Assembly (NCBI RefSeq): GCF_025725725.1
Contig: NZ_CP107020.1
Location: forward strand, 434,001-498,000
Length of the DNA: 64,000 bases
Direction of reading: 5' to 3'
From: Brachybacterium huguangmaarense
Lineage (GTDB): Bacteria; Actinomycetota; Actinomycetes; Actinomycetales; Dermabacteraceae
Shown piece by piece: positions 9,604-17,694 of this stretch. Positions within the stretch are counted from its first letter, which is position 1. Each line of letters begins with the position of its first letter. A program made the position numbers and the translations under genes. The notes beneath the pieces were generated by a model. The model was not told the DNA's origin and searched no databases. It was given only the letters and a program-made list of their open reading frames with translations.

Positions 9604-11832
9604 TCAGGCGCCCGGCATCATCGCGGCCGCGGCGGGGACCGGCGCGGCCGGCTCCTCCTCGGCGTCGGGATCCGCCATCGCGCCCTCGAACTGCGAGCGA
9701 TACAGCCGCGCATAGGCGCCGCCCTGGGCGAGGAGCTGCTCGTGGTCGCCCTGCTCGACGATGTCGCCGTGCTCCATCACGAGGATCAGATCCGCGTCGC
9801 GGATCGTCGAGAGGCGGTGGGCGATGACGAACGAGGTGCGGCCCTCACGCAGCCGGTTCATGGCCGTCTGCACGAGCAGCTCGGTGCGCGTGTCCACGCT
9901 CGAGGTGGCCTCGTCGAGGATCAGCAGGCTCGGCCGGGCCAGGAAGGCCCGCGCGATCGTGAGCAGCTGCTTCTCCCCCGCGGAGATGTTGGAGCCCTCG
10001 TCGTCGATCACGGTGTCGTAGCCGTCGGGCAGATGGCGCACGAAGTCGTCGACGTGGGACGCGCGGGCGGCCTCGAGCACCTCCTCGTCGGTCGCGTCGA
10101 GCCGCCCGTAGCGCAGGTTCTCCCGGATCGTGCCCTGGAACAGCCATGTGTCCTGGAGGACCATGCCGGTGCGCTCGCGCAGCTGGGTGCGGGTGAGCTC
10201 GCGGATGTCGACGCCGTCGAGGGTGATCGCCCCGCCGTCGATCTCGTAGAAGCGCATCACGAGGTTGACGAGCGTGGTCTTGCCCGCGCCGGTCGGCCCG
10301 ACGATCGCGACGGTCTCCCCCGGCTCGGCGACGAGCGAGAGGTCGGTGATGAGCGGGCGCTCGGGCGTGTACGAGAAGCGGACGTGGTCGAACTCGACCC
10401 GGCCCTCACGGATCTTCGAGGCCGCGGCCGCCGAGACCTCGGCGCTCCGCTCGGGCTCCTGCTCCTCGGCGTCGAGCAGCTCGAACACGCGCTCGGCGCT
10501 CGCCACGCCGGACTGCAGCATGGTGGCCATCGACGCGACCGTCGACAGCGGCTGCGTGAACTGGCGCGAGTACTGGATGAAGGCCTGCACGTCGCCGAGC
10601 GTCATGGTGCCGGAGACCACCTTGAGGCCGCCGACGATGGCGACGGCCACGTACGACAGGTTCCCCACGAACATCATGAGCGGCATCATCAGCGAGGACA
10701 CGAACTGGGCGCCGAACGAGGCCCGGAACATCTCCCGGTTGCGCTTCTCGAACGCGGCCGACACCTCGCGGCGGCGGCCGAACACGTTGACCAGCTCGTG
10801 ACCCGAGAAGGCCTCCTCGACCTCGGCGTTGACGTGGCCGGTCGCGTCCCACTGCTGGACGAACAGGGCCTGGGAGCGCTTGCCGACGATGCCCGTGATG
10901 ACGAGCGCGAGGGGGATGATGGCGAGCGCGATCAGCGTCAGCTGCCACGACAGGGTGAACATCATGACGACCACGCCGATCAGGGTGAGGATCGCGTTGA
11001 TGAGGCCCGTCAGGGTGTTGATGAGCGTGTTCTGGATGTTGTCGATGTCGTTCGTGACGCGCGAGAGGATCTCGCCGCGCCGCATGCGGTCGAAGTAGGA
11101 CAGCGGGAGGCGGTGGAGCTTCTCCTCGATGTCGCGGCGCAGGCGGTAGACCATCCGGAAGATGATCCGGTTGAGCAGCCAGCCCTGCATCCACGTGAAC
11201 ACGGCCGCCGCGACGTACAGGCCCACCGCGAGCAACAGCACCTGGTGCAGCGCCGTGAAGTCGATGCCCTGGCCGGGCGTCACGTCCATGCCCGAGAGCA
11301 TGTCCGCCATCTGGGTCTGCCCCTGCGCGCGCAGGGACACGATGAGGTCGGACTTGCTCGTGCCGGCCGGGAGGTGCTTGCCGATCAGGCCCGAGAAGAT
11401 GAGGTCCGTGGCACGGCCCAGGATCTTCGGGCCGACGACGGCGAGGGCCACGCCGACGATGCCCACGACCACGCCGCCGATCGCGTATCCGCGCTCAGGA
11501 CCCATCTCGCGCAGCAGGCGCTTGGCCGAGGGGACGAAGTTGCGGGCGCTCTGGCCGGGCCGCAACCCGCGCTCGGCGGACTTCTCGGCCTCGATCTCAG
11601 CGGCCTCGGAGGCCTCATCGCCCGCGAGGGCGCCGCTCGCCGCGGACGCCGCGTTGGCCTCGCCCCCGCTCTGCTCGGGGGTCGACGGGCGCGCGGGCAC
11701 GTCGACCGGATCCGTGGGCGCGCCGCGATGCGTCGGCGCGCCGCTGCGGTGCTGCCCGACGTCCTCGTGCCGCGGCTCGACCGGCTCCTGCGGGTCCGTG
11801 TCCGCCCGGTGGGTGTTGCGATGCTCGTTCAC
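9604..11832 (-). CDS. ABC exporter half-transporter, catalytically complete subunit
   Basis: Six-helix transmembrane domain fused to an ATPase (742 residues); residues 1-100 are an unusual hydrophilic Ala/Glu/His-rich extension. The ATPase part has Walker A GPTGAGKTTL, Walker B LLILDEATSSVD with the catalytic Glu, and the switch His in FVIAHRLSTI. Its signature is the divergent ISAGEKQ instead of LSGGQ. This is the expected partner of a degenerate half: in heterodimeric exporters (TM287/288, BmrCD) the consensus site combines this Walker pair with the other subunit's good signature. It begins with a GTG overlapping the stop of the upstream half (GTGA). The substrate is unknown; relatives export drugs or lipids. 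Confidence 0.93.
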   Translation of the reverse strand: MNEHRNTHRADTDPQEPVEPRHEDVGQHRSGAPTHRGAPTDPVDVPARPSTPEQSGGEANAASAASGALAGDEASEAAEIEAEKSAERGLRPGQSARNFVPSAKRLLREMGPERGYAIGGVVVGIVGVALAVVGPKILGRATDLIFSGLIGKHLPAGTSKSDLIVSLRAQGQTQMADMLSGMDVTPGQGIDFTALHQVLLLAVGLYVAAAVFTWMQGWLLNRIIFRMVYRLRRDIEEKLHRLPLSYFDRMRRGEILSRVTNDIDNIQNTLINTLTGLINAILTLIGVVVMMFTLSWQLTLIALAIIPLALVITGIVGKRSQALFVQQWDATGHVNAEVEEAFSGHELVNVFGRRREVSAAFEKRNREMFRASFGAQFVSSLMMPLMMFVGNLSYVAVAIVGGLKVVSGTMTLGDVQAFIQYSRQFTQPLSTVASMATMLQSGVASAERVFELLDAEEQEPERSAEVSAAAASKIREGRVEFDHVRFSYTPERPLITDLSLVAEPGETVAIVGPTGAGKTTLVNLVMRFYEIDGGAITLDGVDIRELTRTQLRERTGMVLQDTWLFQGTIRENLRYGRLDATDEEVLEAARASHVDDFVRHLPDGYDTVIDDEGSNISAGEKQLLTIARAFLARPSLLILDEATSSVDTRTELLVQTAMNRLREGRTSFVIAHRLSTIRDADLILVMEHGDIVEQGDHEQLLAQGGAYARLYRSQFEGAMADPDAEEEPAAPVPAAAAMMPGA

Positions 11833-13565
11833 GCGGCCTCCTCCTCGACGCCCTGGGACTCCACGATCTCGCGGTAGGTGTCGCTGCTCTCGAGCAGCTC
11901 GGTGTGGGTGCCCTGGGCGATGATCCGGCCGTGCTCGAGCACGAGGATCAGATCGGCCTGGGTGATGGTCGAGACGCGCTGGGCGACGATCAGCACGAGC
12001 GAGTCCCGGGTCACGGGGCGCAGGGCCGCGCGCAGCTTGGCGTCGGTCGTGAGGTCGAGGGCGCTGAACGAGTCGTCGAACAGGTACACCTCGGGCCGGG
12101 CGACGATCGCACGGGCGATGCACAGGCGCTGGCGCTGGCCGCCCGAGACGTTGGAGCCGCCCTGGGCGATCGCGGAGTCGAGGCCCTCGGGCATCGCAGC
12201 GACGAAGTCGCGCGCCTGCGCGACGGTCAGGGCGTGCCAGAGCTCCTCGTCGGTCGCCTCCGGGCGGCCGAACCGCAGGTTCGAGGCGACGGTCCCGGAG
12301 AACAGGTAGGGCTTCTGCGGGACCAGCCCGATCCGGTCCCACAGCACCTGGGCGGCGAGGTCGCGCACCCCCACGCCGTCGAGCACGACGCGGCCGGAGG
12401 TGACGTCCATGAGCCGCGGCACGAGGTTGAGCAGCGTCGTCTTGCCGGCGCCGGTGCCGCCGATGATCGCGACGGTCTGCCCGGCGTGGGCGGAGAAGTC
12501 GATGTCCTGGAGCACCGGCGTCTCGGCGCCCGGGTAGGTGAAGGTGACGTGCTCGAAGGCGAGGTCGCCGTGCCCCTGGACCTCGGTGACACCCTGGTCC
12601 GAGACCACCACGGTGGTCTCGGTGTCGAGCACCGCCTGGATGCGCTCGGAGGAGACCATCGCGCGCGGGATCATCATCGTCATGAAGGTCGCCATCATGA
12701 CGGCGATGAGGATCTGGACCAGGTAGGCGATGAAGGCGGTGATGGAGCCGACCTGCATCTGCCCCGAGTCCACGCGCGGCGCGGCGAACCACAGGACGAG
12801 CACGCTCGACGCGTTCAGCATGAGCATGACGATCGGCTGGATCAGGATCATGAGCAGCCCGACGCGGCGGTTGGTGTCGGTCAGCAGCTCGTTGGCGCCC
12901 TCGTACCGCTCGCGCTCGAAGTCCTCGCGCGTGAAGGCGCGCAGCACGCGGATGCCCGTGATCTGCTCGCGCAGGATCAGGTTGATGCGGTCGATCCGCT
13001 CCTGCATGACGCGGAACAGCGGGGCAGCGCGCAGGATCACGAGGCCGACGGCGACGAGCATGACCGGGACCATGACGGCGATGATCCACGCGAGGCCGGC
13101 CTCCTGCCGGAGCGCGAGGACGACGCCGCCGATGCCCGTGATCGGCGCCTGCACGAGCATGTTGAGGCTGAAGAAGACGAGCATCTGGACCTGCTGCACG
13201 TCGTTCGTGGATCGCGTGATGAGCGAGGCGCTGCCGAAGGTGTGCAGCTCCTGCGAGGAGAAGGTCGCCACCTGGTCGAAGACGCGCGAGCGCACGTCGC
13301 GGCCCACCGCCATCGACGAGCGCGCGGCGCAGTAGTTCGCGATCACGACCGCGACGATGTTGGCCAGGCTCACCGCGAGCATCCAGGCGCCCAGGCGCCA
13401 GATGGTGGGCACATCGCCCTGGGCCACGCCGTCGTCGATGATGTCGGCGTTGAGCGTGGGCAGGTACAGCGACGCGATCACGCCGATGAGCTGGAAGACG
13501 ACGACCAGCACGACCCAGGCCCAGTAGGGCTTGAGGGATCGCAGGGCCAGGCGCAGCAGTGTCAC
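11829..13565 (-). CDS. ABC exporter half-transporter, degenerate ATPase subunit
   Basis: First gene of the exporter pair, 578 residues: six transmembrane helices (from SLKPYWAWVVLVVVFQLIG) and an ATPase. Walker A (GGTGAGKTTLLN) and the signature (VSGGQRQR) are good, but Walker B reads VYLFDDSFSALD, with Asp where the catalytic Glu should be, and the switch His is Gln (LIVAQRVSTI). Both changes define the degenerate site of heterodimeric exporters. The GTG start has GAGAGGACC about five bases upstream; the frame further 5' belongs to no gene. The gene is about 220 bp from the divergent DUF6318 gene. Confidence 0.93.
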   Translation of the reverse strand: MTLLRLALRSLKPYWAWVVLVVVFQLIGVIASLYLPTLNADIIDDGVAQGDVPTIWRLGAWMLAVSLANIVAVVIANYCAARSSMAVGRDVRSRVFDQVATFSSQELHTFGSASLITRSTNDVQQVQMLVFFSLNMLVQAPITGIGGVVLALRQEAGLAWIIAVMVPVMLVAVGLVILRAAPLFRVMQERIDRINLILREQITGIRVLRAFTREDFERERYEGANELLTDTNRRVGLLMILIQPIVMLMLNASSVLVLWFAAPRVDSGQMQVGSITAFIAYLVQILIAVMMATFMTMMIPRAMVSSERIQAVLDTETTVVVSDQGVTEVQGHGDLAFEHVTFTYPGAETPVLQDIDFSAHAGQTVAIIGGTGAGKTTLLNLVPRLMDVTSGRVVLDGVGVRDLAAQVLWDRIGLVPQKPYLFSGTVASNLRFGRPEATDEELWHALTVAQARDFVAAMPEGLDSAIAQGGSNVSGGQRQRLCIARAIVARPEVYLFDDSFSALDLTTDAKLRAALRPVTRDSLVLIVAQRVSTITQADLILVLEHGRIIAQGTHTELLESSDTYREIVESQGVEEEAA

Positions 13566-13772
13566 GGGAAGGTCCTCTCGCACGGCGTCCGCACGGGGCG
13601 GTCCGGACGCTGGGGGCGAGCCTAACGCCGGGCCCCGACGTTCGACATCCGCATCGCGGGGCAATCGGTCGCATCCCACATCGGGCGCGCACGCGCCCGC
13701 ACGAGCGCCCACGCGCGAGGGGCGTCGCGCTCGTCGGCGACGGGCTGCCAGACCGCGCCGAGGCGTCCCGGG

Positions 13773-13778
13773 TACCGT
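13773..13778 (+). promoter_or_regulatory. -10 element (TACCGT) for leaderless DUF6318 mRNA
   Basis: TACCGT is followed by six bases and the GTG start of the DUF6318 gene, the same geometry seen at other unlinked genes of this window. No Shine-Dalgarno sequence lies between. Confidence 0.55.
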
Positions 13779-13784
13779 GACCGG

Positions 13785-14438
13785 GTGAGCCGCCGCACCC
13801 AGCAGATCATCATCGCCGTCATCGCCCTCGCCCTGATCGTGTCGGTCGGCGCCGTGGGCCTGTCGGGCGTCTTCAGCTCGGGCCGCGACGAGGCGTCCGA
13901 CCCGACGGACACGCGCGCCGCCGTCGACCCCTCGGACCAGCCCGACCCGAGCCCCACGACGGCGCCGCCCGCACCTGCGGAGATGTCCCAGCAGACGGCC
14001 GAGGGGGCGCAGGCCACCCTGCGCTATCTGCTGGACACGTACGCGTACATGATGGCCACGGGCGACACGGCCGCGTGGACGCAGGGCGTGGACCCCAACT
14101 GCCAGGTGTGCGTCCAGTTCATCGCCAACGCGAGCCAGCTCCACGACCAGGGCGGCTACGGCGTGGGCGGCGAGTTCACGGTCACGGGCACGACGTTCGA
14201 CGGCGTCGGGGAGCCGCCCGCCTCCGGGACCGCGACCGCCGACTTCACGGAGGCGCAGCAGCTGATCATCGACGACCCCTCCAAGGAGCCGCTCGCCCAG
14301 GACGAGATCGCCGGGCGGATCCAGGCCAAGATGGTGTGGGACGGGAGCCACTGGCGCGTGGGCGACATGTCGATCGTGGACGCGGGGTCCGGCGCCTCGG
14401 ACGGCGGCGGCTCGGATGCGGGCGGCGCCGCGGGCTGA
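13785..14438 (+). CDS. DUF6318 family membrane-anchored/secreted protein
   Basis: Function unknown. A 217-residue protein with an N-terminal hydrophobic segment after a short basic start (MSRRTQQIIIAVIALALIVSVGAV), which serves as a signal peptide or anchor; no lipobox Cys is present. A Pro/Asp/Ser-rich linker (about residues 35-65) leads to a domain with TLRYLLDTYAYMMATGDT and a Cys pair in DPNCQVCVQF, then a beta-rich region ending in KMVWDGSHWRVGDMS. The pattern matches DUF6318, which is restricted to actinobacteria and usually sits at the cell surface. The C-terminal 20 residues are Gly/Asp/Ser rich. The GTG start is supported by the leaderless promoter. Confidence 0.78.
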   Translation: MSRRTQQIIIAVIALALIVSVGAVGLSGVFSSGRDEASDPTDTRAAVDPSDQPDPSPTTAPPAPAEMSQQTAEGAQATLRYLLDTYAYMMATGDTAAWTQGVDPNCQVCVQFIANASQLHDQGGYGVGGEFTVTGTTFDGVGEPPASGTATADFTEAQQLIIDDPSKEPLAQDEIAGRIQAKMVWDGSHWRVGDMSIVDAGSGASDGGGSDAGGAAG

Positions 14439-14490
14439 GAGGCCCCGGAGCCGGCTCGACCTCGATACCGGCGACCGCCACGGCTCGCGC

Positions 14491-14895
14491 TCAGAAGGTG
14501 GGAGTCGGGACCCCCGCGGCGAGCAGGAGGCTCCCTGTCGCCACGACCCCTGAGGCGAACGGCGCCGCGAGCGCCGGCCAGACGGGCCGACGCACCGCGA
14601 GCGCCCACACCACGCCGGCGAGCGCGATCAGGAGGGCCAGTCCCGCGCCGGGGAGCAGGAGCAGCGTGCTCGTGTTCCAGGTCTGCCGCTCGATCGCCAC
14701 AGTCGTCCCCGGCGGTGGCGGCAGCCAGTACGTCAGATGTGCGACCTCGAGGATCGCCGCGCCCATCGCGCAGGCCCACACCATCGCGAGCACGCCCAGG
14801 ACGACGGCCGTGATGCGCGGCGCCCGGCTCGGCCGAGGAGCCGGCACCGTGGGGTCGGGCCGCTCCGCGCCGGCCTGCGGCGCCGTGCCGGTCAC
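14491..14895 (-). CDS. Small integral membrane protein
   Basis: Not recognised. A 134-residue protein with a Pro/Arg-rich N-terminus and three to four hydrophobic segments: ITAVVLGVLAMVWACAMGAA, a loop with a WLPPPPG motif, LLLLPGAGLALLIALAGVVWAL, and PFASGVVATGSLLLAAG. It starts at the GTG that overlaps the methyltransferase stop (GTGA). It is the last gene of a minus-strand string of four and ends 52 bp from the convergent DUF6318 stop. Its coupling suggests co-expression with the methyltransferase, but not a function. Confidence 0.72.
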   Translation of the reverse strand: MTGTAPQAGAERPDPTVPAPRPSRAPRITAVVLGVLAMVWACAMGAAILEVAHLTYWLPPPPGTTVAIERQTWNTSTLLLLPGAGLALLIALAGVVWALAVRRPVWPALAAPFASGVVATGSLLLAAGVPTPTF

Positions 14896-15857
14896 GGCTC
14901 CTCCCCTGTGTCGGTGCTCCCTGTGCCGGTTCTCCCCGTGGGGGCCGCCCCCGTCTCGGGTGCGAGGACGAGCACGTCGGTCCGGTAGGGGACGCCGACC
15001 GTGCTGCCGGGCGCGTGCCCGAGGTGCTCGTGCACGTACCAGTCGAGGTTCGCGAGCACGCGCTCGCGACGCTCGGCGGGCGCCGTGATCACGTAGCTGC
15101 GGGTGCGGGCCAGGTCGATGAGCTCGTGCGTCGTGCGCGGGTCCTCCCACCGGTGCATCGAGCGTCCGAGCACCCGGAAACCCGGCGCGGGCGGGGCGTC
15201 GAAGTCCTCCTTGAGCACGTCGCCCGCGTGCATGATGCGCGAGTAGCGGTGCACCCACGGCACCTGCACGTCCAGCGTGTTCCACACGAGGGCGAGGATG
15301 CCGCCGGGGCGGAGGACCCTCCCGATCTCGCGGCACGCGGCGTCCGCGTCGAACCAGTGCCAGGCCTGGGCGACGGTGACCAGGTTGGCGGACCGGGCGG
15401 GCAGCCCGGTCGCCTCGGCGGTGCCGACCATCGTGGCCAGGCCGTCGGCGTCGGGACGGGCCGCGCGCGCGGCGGCGAGCATGGCGGTGCTCGGGTCGAC
15501 GGCGGTCACCGCGAGATGCCGGTCGACGAGGGCCCACGAGAGCTTGCCCGTGCCGGCCCCGAGGTCCACGGCGTCGCGGGCTCCCGCGGGCGCGGCGGCG
15601 AGGATCGCGTCGAGCGCCGCGGCGGGATACCCGGGCCGGAGGCGGTCGTAGTCGGCGCCCTGCCCGGCGAAGGCGGCGCCCAGCTCGCGATGGCGCTCGC
15701 GCGTGCCGAACCGCGGGCGGTCGCGTCGGGAGACCGGCGGGACGTCGGCCCGCGGACCGTGGGCGGTCGCCGGCACGGGATCGGACGTGCGCACAGGCCG
15801 CGACGCCGGCTCGGGCACCGACCCCGGCGCGGTCTCGGGTGCGGGCTGGGCGTTCAC
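14892..15857 (-). CDS. Class I SAM-dependent methyltransferase
   Basis: A 321-residue protein; the first 60 residues are a Pro/Ala-rich extension, then the methyltransferase fold starts at RERHRELGAAFAGQGADYDRLRPGYP. Motif I is AVDLGAGTGKLSWALV, the acidic motif II is VTAVDPSTAML, and motif III/post I follows as VTVAQAWHWFDADAACREI and VLRPGGILALVWNT. The last two segments (AQAWHWFD, LVWNT) are typical of the UbiE/trans-aconitate-like branch often annotated as SAM-dependent methyltransferase. The substrate is unknown. The GTG start overlaps the DUF456 gene stop by four bases. The N-terminal extension suggests that a start near residue 50 cannot be excluded. Confidence 0.85.
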   Translation of the reverse strand: MNAQPAPETAPGSVPEPASRPVRTSDPVPATAHGPRADVPPVSRRDRPRFGTRERHRELGAAFAGQGADYDRLRPGYPAAALDAILAAAPAGARDAVDLGAGTGKLSWALVDRHLAVTAVDPSTAMLAAARAARPDADGLATMVGTAEATGLPARSANLVTVAQAWHWFDADAACREIGRVLRPGGILALVWNTLDVQVPWVHRYSRIMHAGDVLKEDFDAPPAPGFRVLGRSMHRWEDPRTTHELIDLARTRSYVITAPAERRERVLANLDWYVHEHLGHAPGSTVGVPYRTDVLVLAPETGAAPTGRTGTGSTDTGEEP

Positions 15858-16363
15858 AGGTTCACGAAATGCACGGTCGCGGCGATCCCCAGGGTGATCG
15901 CGGAGCAGAAGCCCAGGCCGAGCTCCACGACGATGCCGAGGCCGAGGGTCTTCAGGGCCAGCCACGACGACTCCCACGCGAGCCGCGGGTCCTTGCGGCG
16001 GTACCACTCGGCACCGTAGAGGCCCACCACGAAGCCGATGAACAGGCCCAGGAACGGGATCACGAAGATGCCGATGACCCCGACGATCACGCCGACGACG
16101 ATCGGCCAGTTGGGCACGTCGGCCTTCTTGAGCTTGCGACCGGTCATCACGTAGCTCGCGGTCATGCCCGCGATCGAGAACACCGCGACGATCGCGAACG
16201 CGATCCACGAGCTCGTGCCGCCCACGACGATCGCCCAGATCAGCATGGTGACGAGGATCGTGATCGAGCCGGGCAGGATCGGGACGACGATGCCGGTCAG
16301 TCCGACGAGGAACAGGATGCCGGCGACGACGGTCGCGATGACGTCCACGGTGACGGGGTCCAC
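15854..16363 (-). CDS. DUF456 domain membrane protein
   Basis: A 169-residue hydrophobic protein with five to six short membrane segments, matching DUF456: VVAGILFLVGLTGIVVPILP followed by GSITILVTMLIWAIV, the Gly-rich VVGVIVGVIGIFVIPFLGLF, the hydrophilic GLYGAEWYRRKDPRLAW loop and a C-terminal helix pair. The P-x-L-P-G turn after the first helix is characteristic. I chose the GTG giving VDPVTVDVIATV; another GTG 63 bases upstream overlaps the VanZ-like gene region and would add 21 polar residues. Its function is unknown; it belongs to an overlapping four-gene string. Confidence 0.78.
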   Translation of the reverse strand: MDPVTVDVIATVVAGILFLVGLTGIVVPILPGSITILVTMLIWAIVVGGTSSWIAFAIVAVFSIAGMTASYVMTGRKLKKADVPNWPIVVGVIVGVIGIFVIPFLGLFIGFVVGLYGAEWYRRKDPRLAWESSWLALKTLGLGIVVELGLGFCSAITLGIAATVHFVNL

Positions 16364-16406
16364 AGGGGCCTCCGGGGGGTCGGGAGCGAGGTCGGCCTCG
16401 CGCAGG

Positions 16407-17597
16407 TCAGGCCCGTGTGCGGTCACGCGGACCGTGCGCTGCGCCGGCCGTCGCCATCGTATCGGGGGCCGCGGTGCGTCCGAGCGAGCGCACGTCGACC
16501 ATACGGGCGCCGCTCGCGGCACCCGACAGACCCCGATGGTCGCCGACGAACGCCCAGGCCACCGCGAGCAGCACGACCACCCCGGCGGCGAACGACACCA
16601 GGCCGGGCAGGAGCGGGACGCCCGCGGCGCGCAGCAGGGGCGGCAGCACCTGACCCGCGGCGTACACCCCGGCCACGGCGGTGGTCCGCCCGAGCCGACG
16701 GCCGAGCGTGGTGCCCCGGGCGTCGTCCCAGACCGGGGCGATGCCGACGAGGCGCTGTCCGAGCGAGGCGCCCGTGCCGCGCAGCGACGGCAGGTAGAAG
16801 ACGATCACCGCGGCGAGGGCGGTGAGGGCGGCGAGCTCGAGAGGGCCGACGGCGTCGGCGGGCGGCGGGTCGGGGTAGGCGCGCAGCACGTGCACGAGCA
16901 CGAGGGCGACCTCGAGGCAGAGCCGTGCCGCGGCGAACAGCAGCCAGTCCAGCAGCATGCCCTGCAGGCGACGTGCCGCGGAGACCGGCGGCGGTGCGAG
17001 CGCGGTCAGCTCCCGCACCTGCGGCATCCAGCCGAGCAGGCGCGGCGCCACGAGGGCGCCGAGGAGGGCGCCGGCCGTGTTGGCGAGCAGGTCGTCGACG
17101 TCGGCGACCCGGAACCCGCACGGGTAGATCCCCCACATCCCCGTGTACTGGGTCGCCTCGATCGCAAAGGAGACGAGGAAGCCGATCAGCACGGAGACGG
17201 CGAGGGAGCGGCCCGCGAAGCGCCGCAGCAGCAGCCCGAGCGGCACGAACAGCACGACGTTCAGGACGACCTGCAGCACCGCGAAGCTGGTCGCGGCCGC
17301 CGGGAGCGAGAGGCCGCGCGTCTCCTCGGCGATGTCGGCCACGAACTGGAAGGGGACCACCTGGAGCTTGGCACCGGTGCGTCCGCCGCACGCCTCGGCG
17401 ATCGTGGGCAGCGGGAAGAGCGTGAAGACGATGAGGGCCACGCCGTAGACGCAGGCCGCGGCCGTGCCGAGCAGACGCCGCCCGCTCAGCCGCCCGTACC
17501 GCCGGTACTGGACGGTCAGGGCGGGGATCAGCAGCACGAGGAACCCGGCGCCCCCGATGAGCACGGAGTAGAGGGTCTGCGACGTCCAGTGGGTCAT
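16407..17597 (-). CDS. VanZ family protein fused to an RDD-like membrane domain
   Basis: A membrane protein of about 396 residues. The N-terminal half matches VanZ: VYGVALIVFTLFPLP, then VVLNVVLFVPLGLLLRR, the ETRG and FAIEATQY elements, and CGFRVADVDDLLANTAGALLGA, with the D-V-D-D-L-x-N-T-x-G signature. The C-terminal half has the RDD-domain pattern: RRLQGMLLDWLLF, and GTGASLGQRLVGIAPV. VanZ of enterococci lowers teicoplanin binding; most other homologues have no assigned role. The ATG was preferred over a GTG nine bases upstream, but neither has a well-spaced ribosome site. It is probably the first gene of the string leading to the methyltransferase. Confidence 0.82.
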   Translation of the reverse strand: MTHWTSQTLYSVLIGGAGFLVLLIPALTVQYRRYGRLSGRRLLGTAAACVYGVALIVFTLFPLPTIAEACGGRTGAKLQVVPFQFVADIAEETRGLSLPAAATSFAVLQVVLNVVLFVPLGLLLRRFAGRSLAVSVLIGFLVSFAIEATQYTGMWGIYPCGFRVADVDDLLANTAGALLGALVAPRLLGWMPQVRELTALAPPPVSAARRLQGMLLDWLLFAAARLCLEVALVLVHVLRAYPDPPPADAVGPLELAALTALAAVIVFYLPSLRGTGASLGQRLVGIAPVWDDARGTTLGRRLGRTTAVAGVYAAGQVLPPLLRAAGVPLLPGLVSFAAGVVVLLAVAWAFVGDHRGLSGAASGARMVDVRSLGRTAAPDTMATAGAAHGPRDRTRA

Positions 17598-17694
17598 GGC
17601 TCCCACGGCACGTACAGGCAGTTCGGAGGTCGTCCCCCGGAGGTTCCGGTGCGACGGGCGGCGCCTCCTCCCGTGGTGGGAGGCGCCGAGCCGG

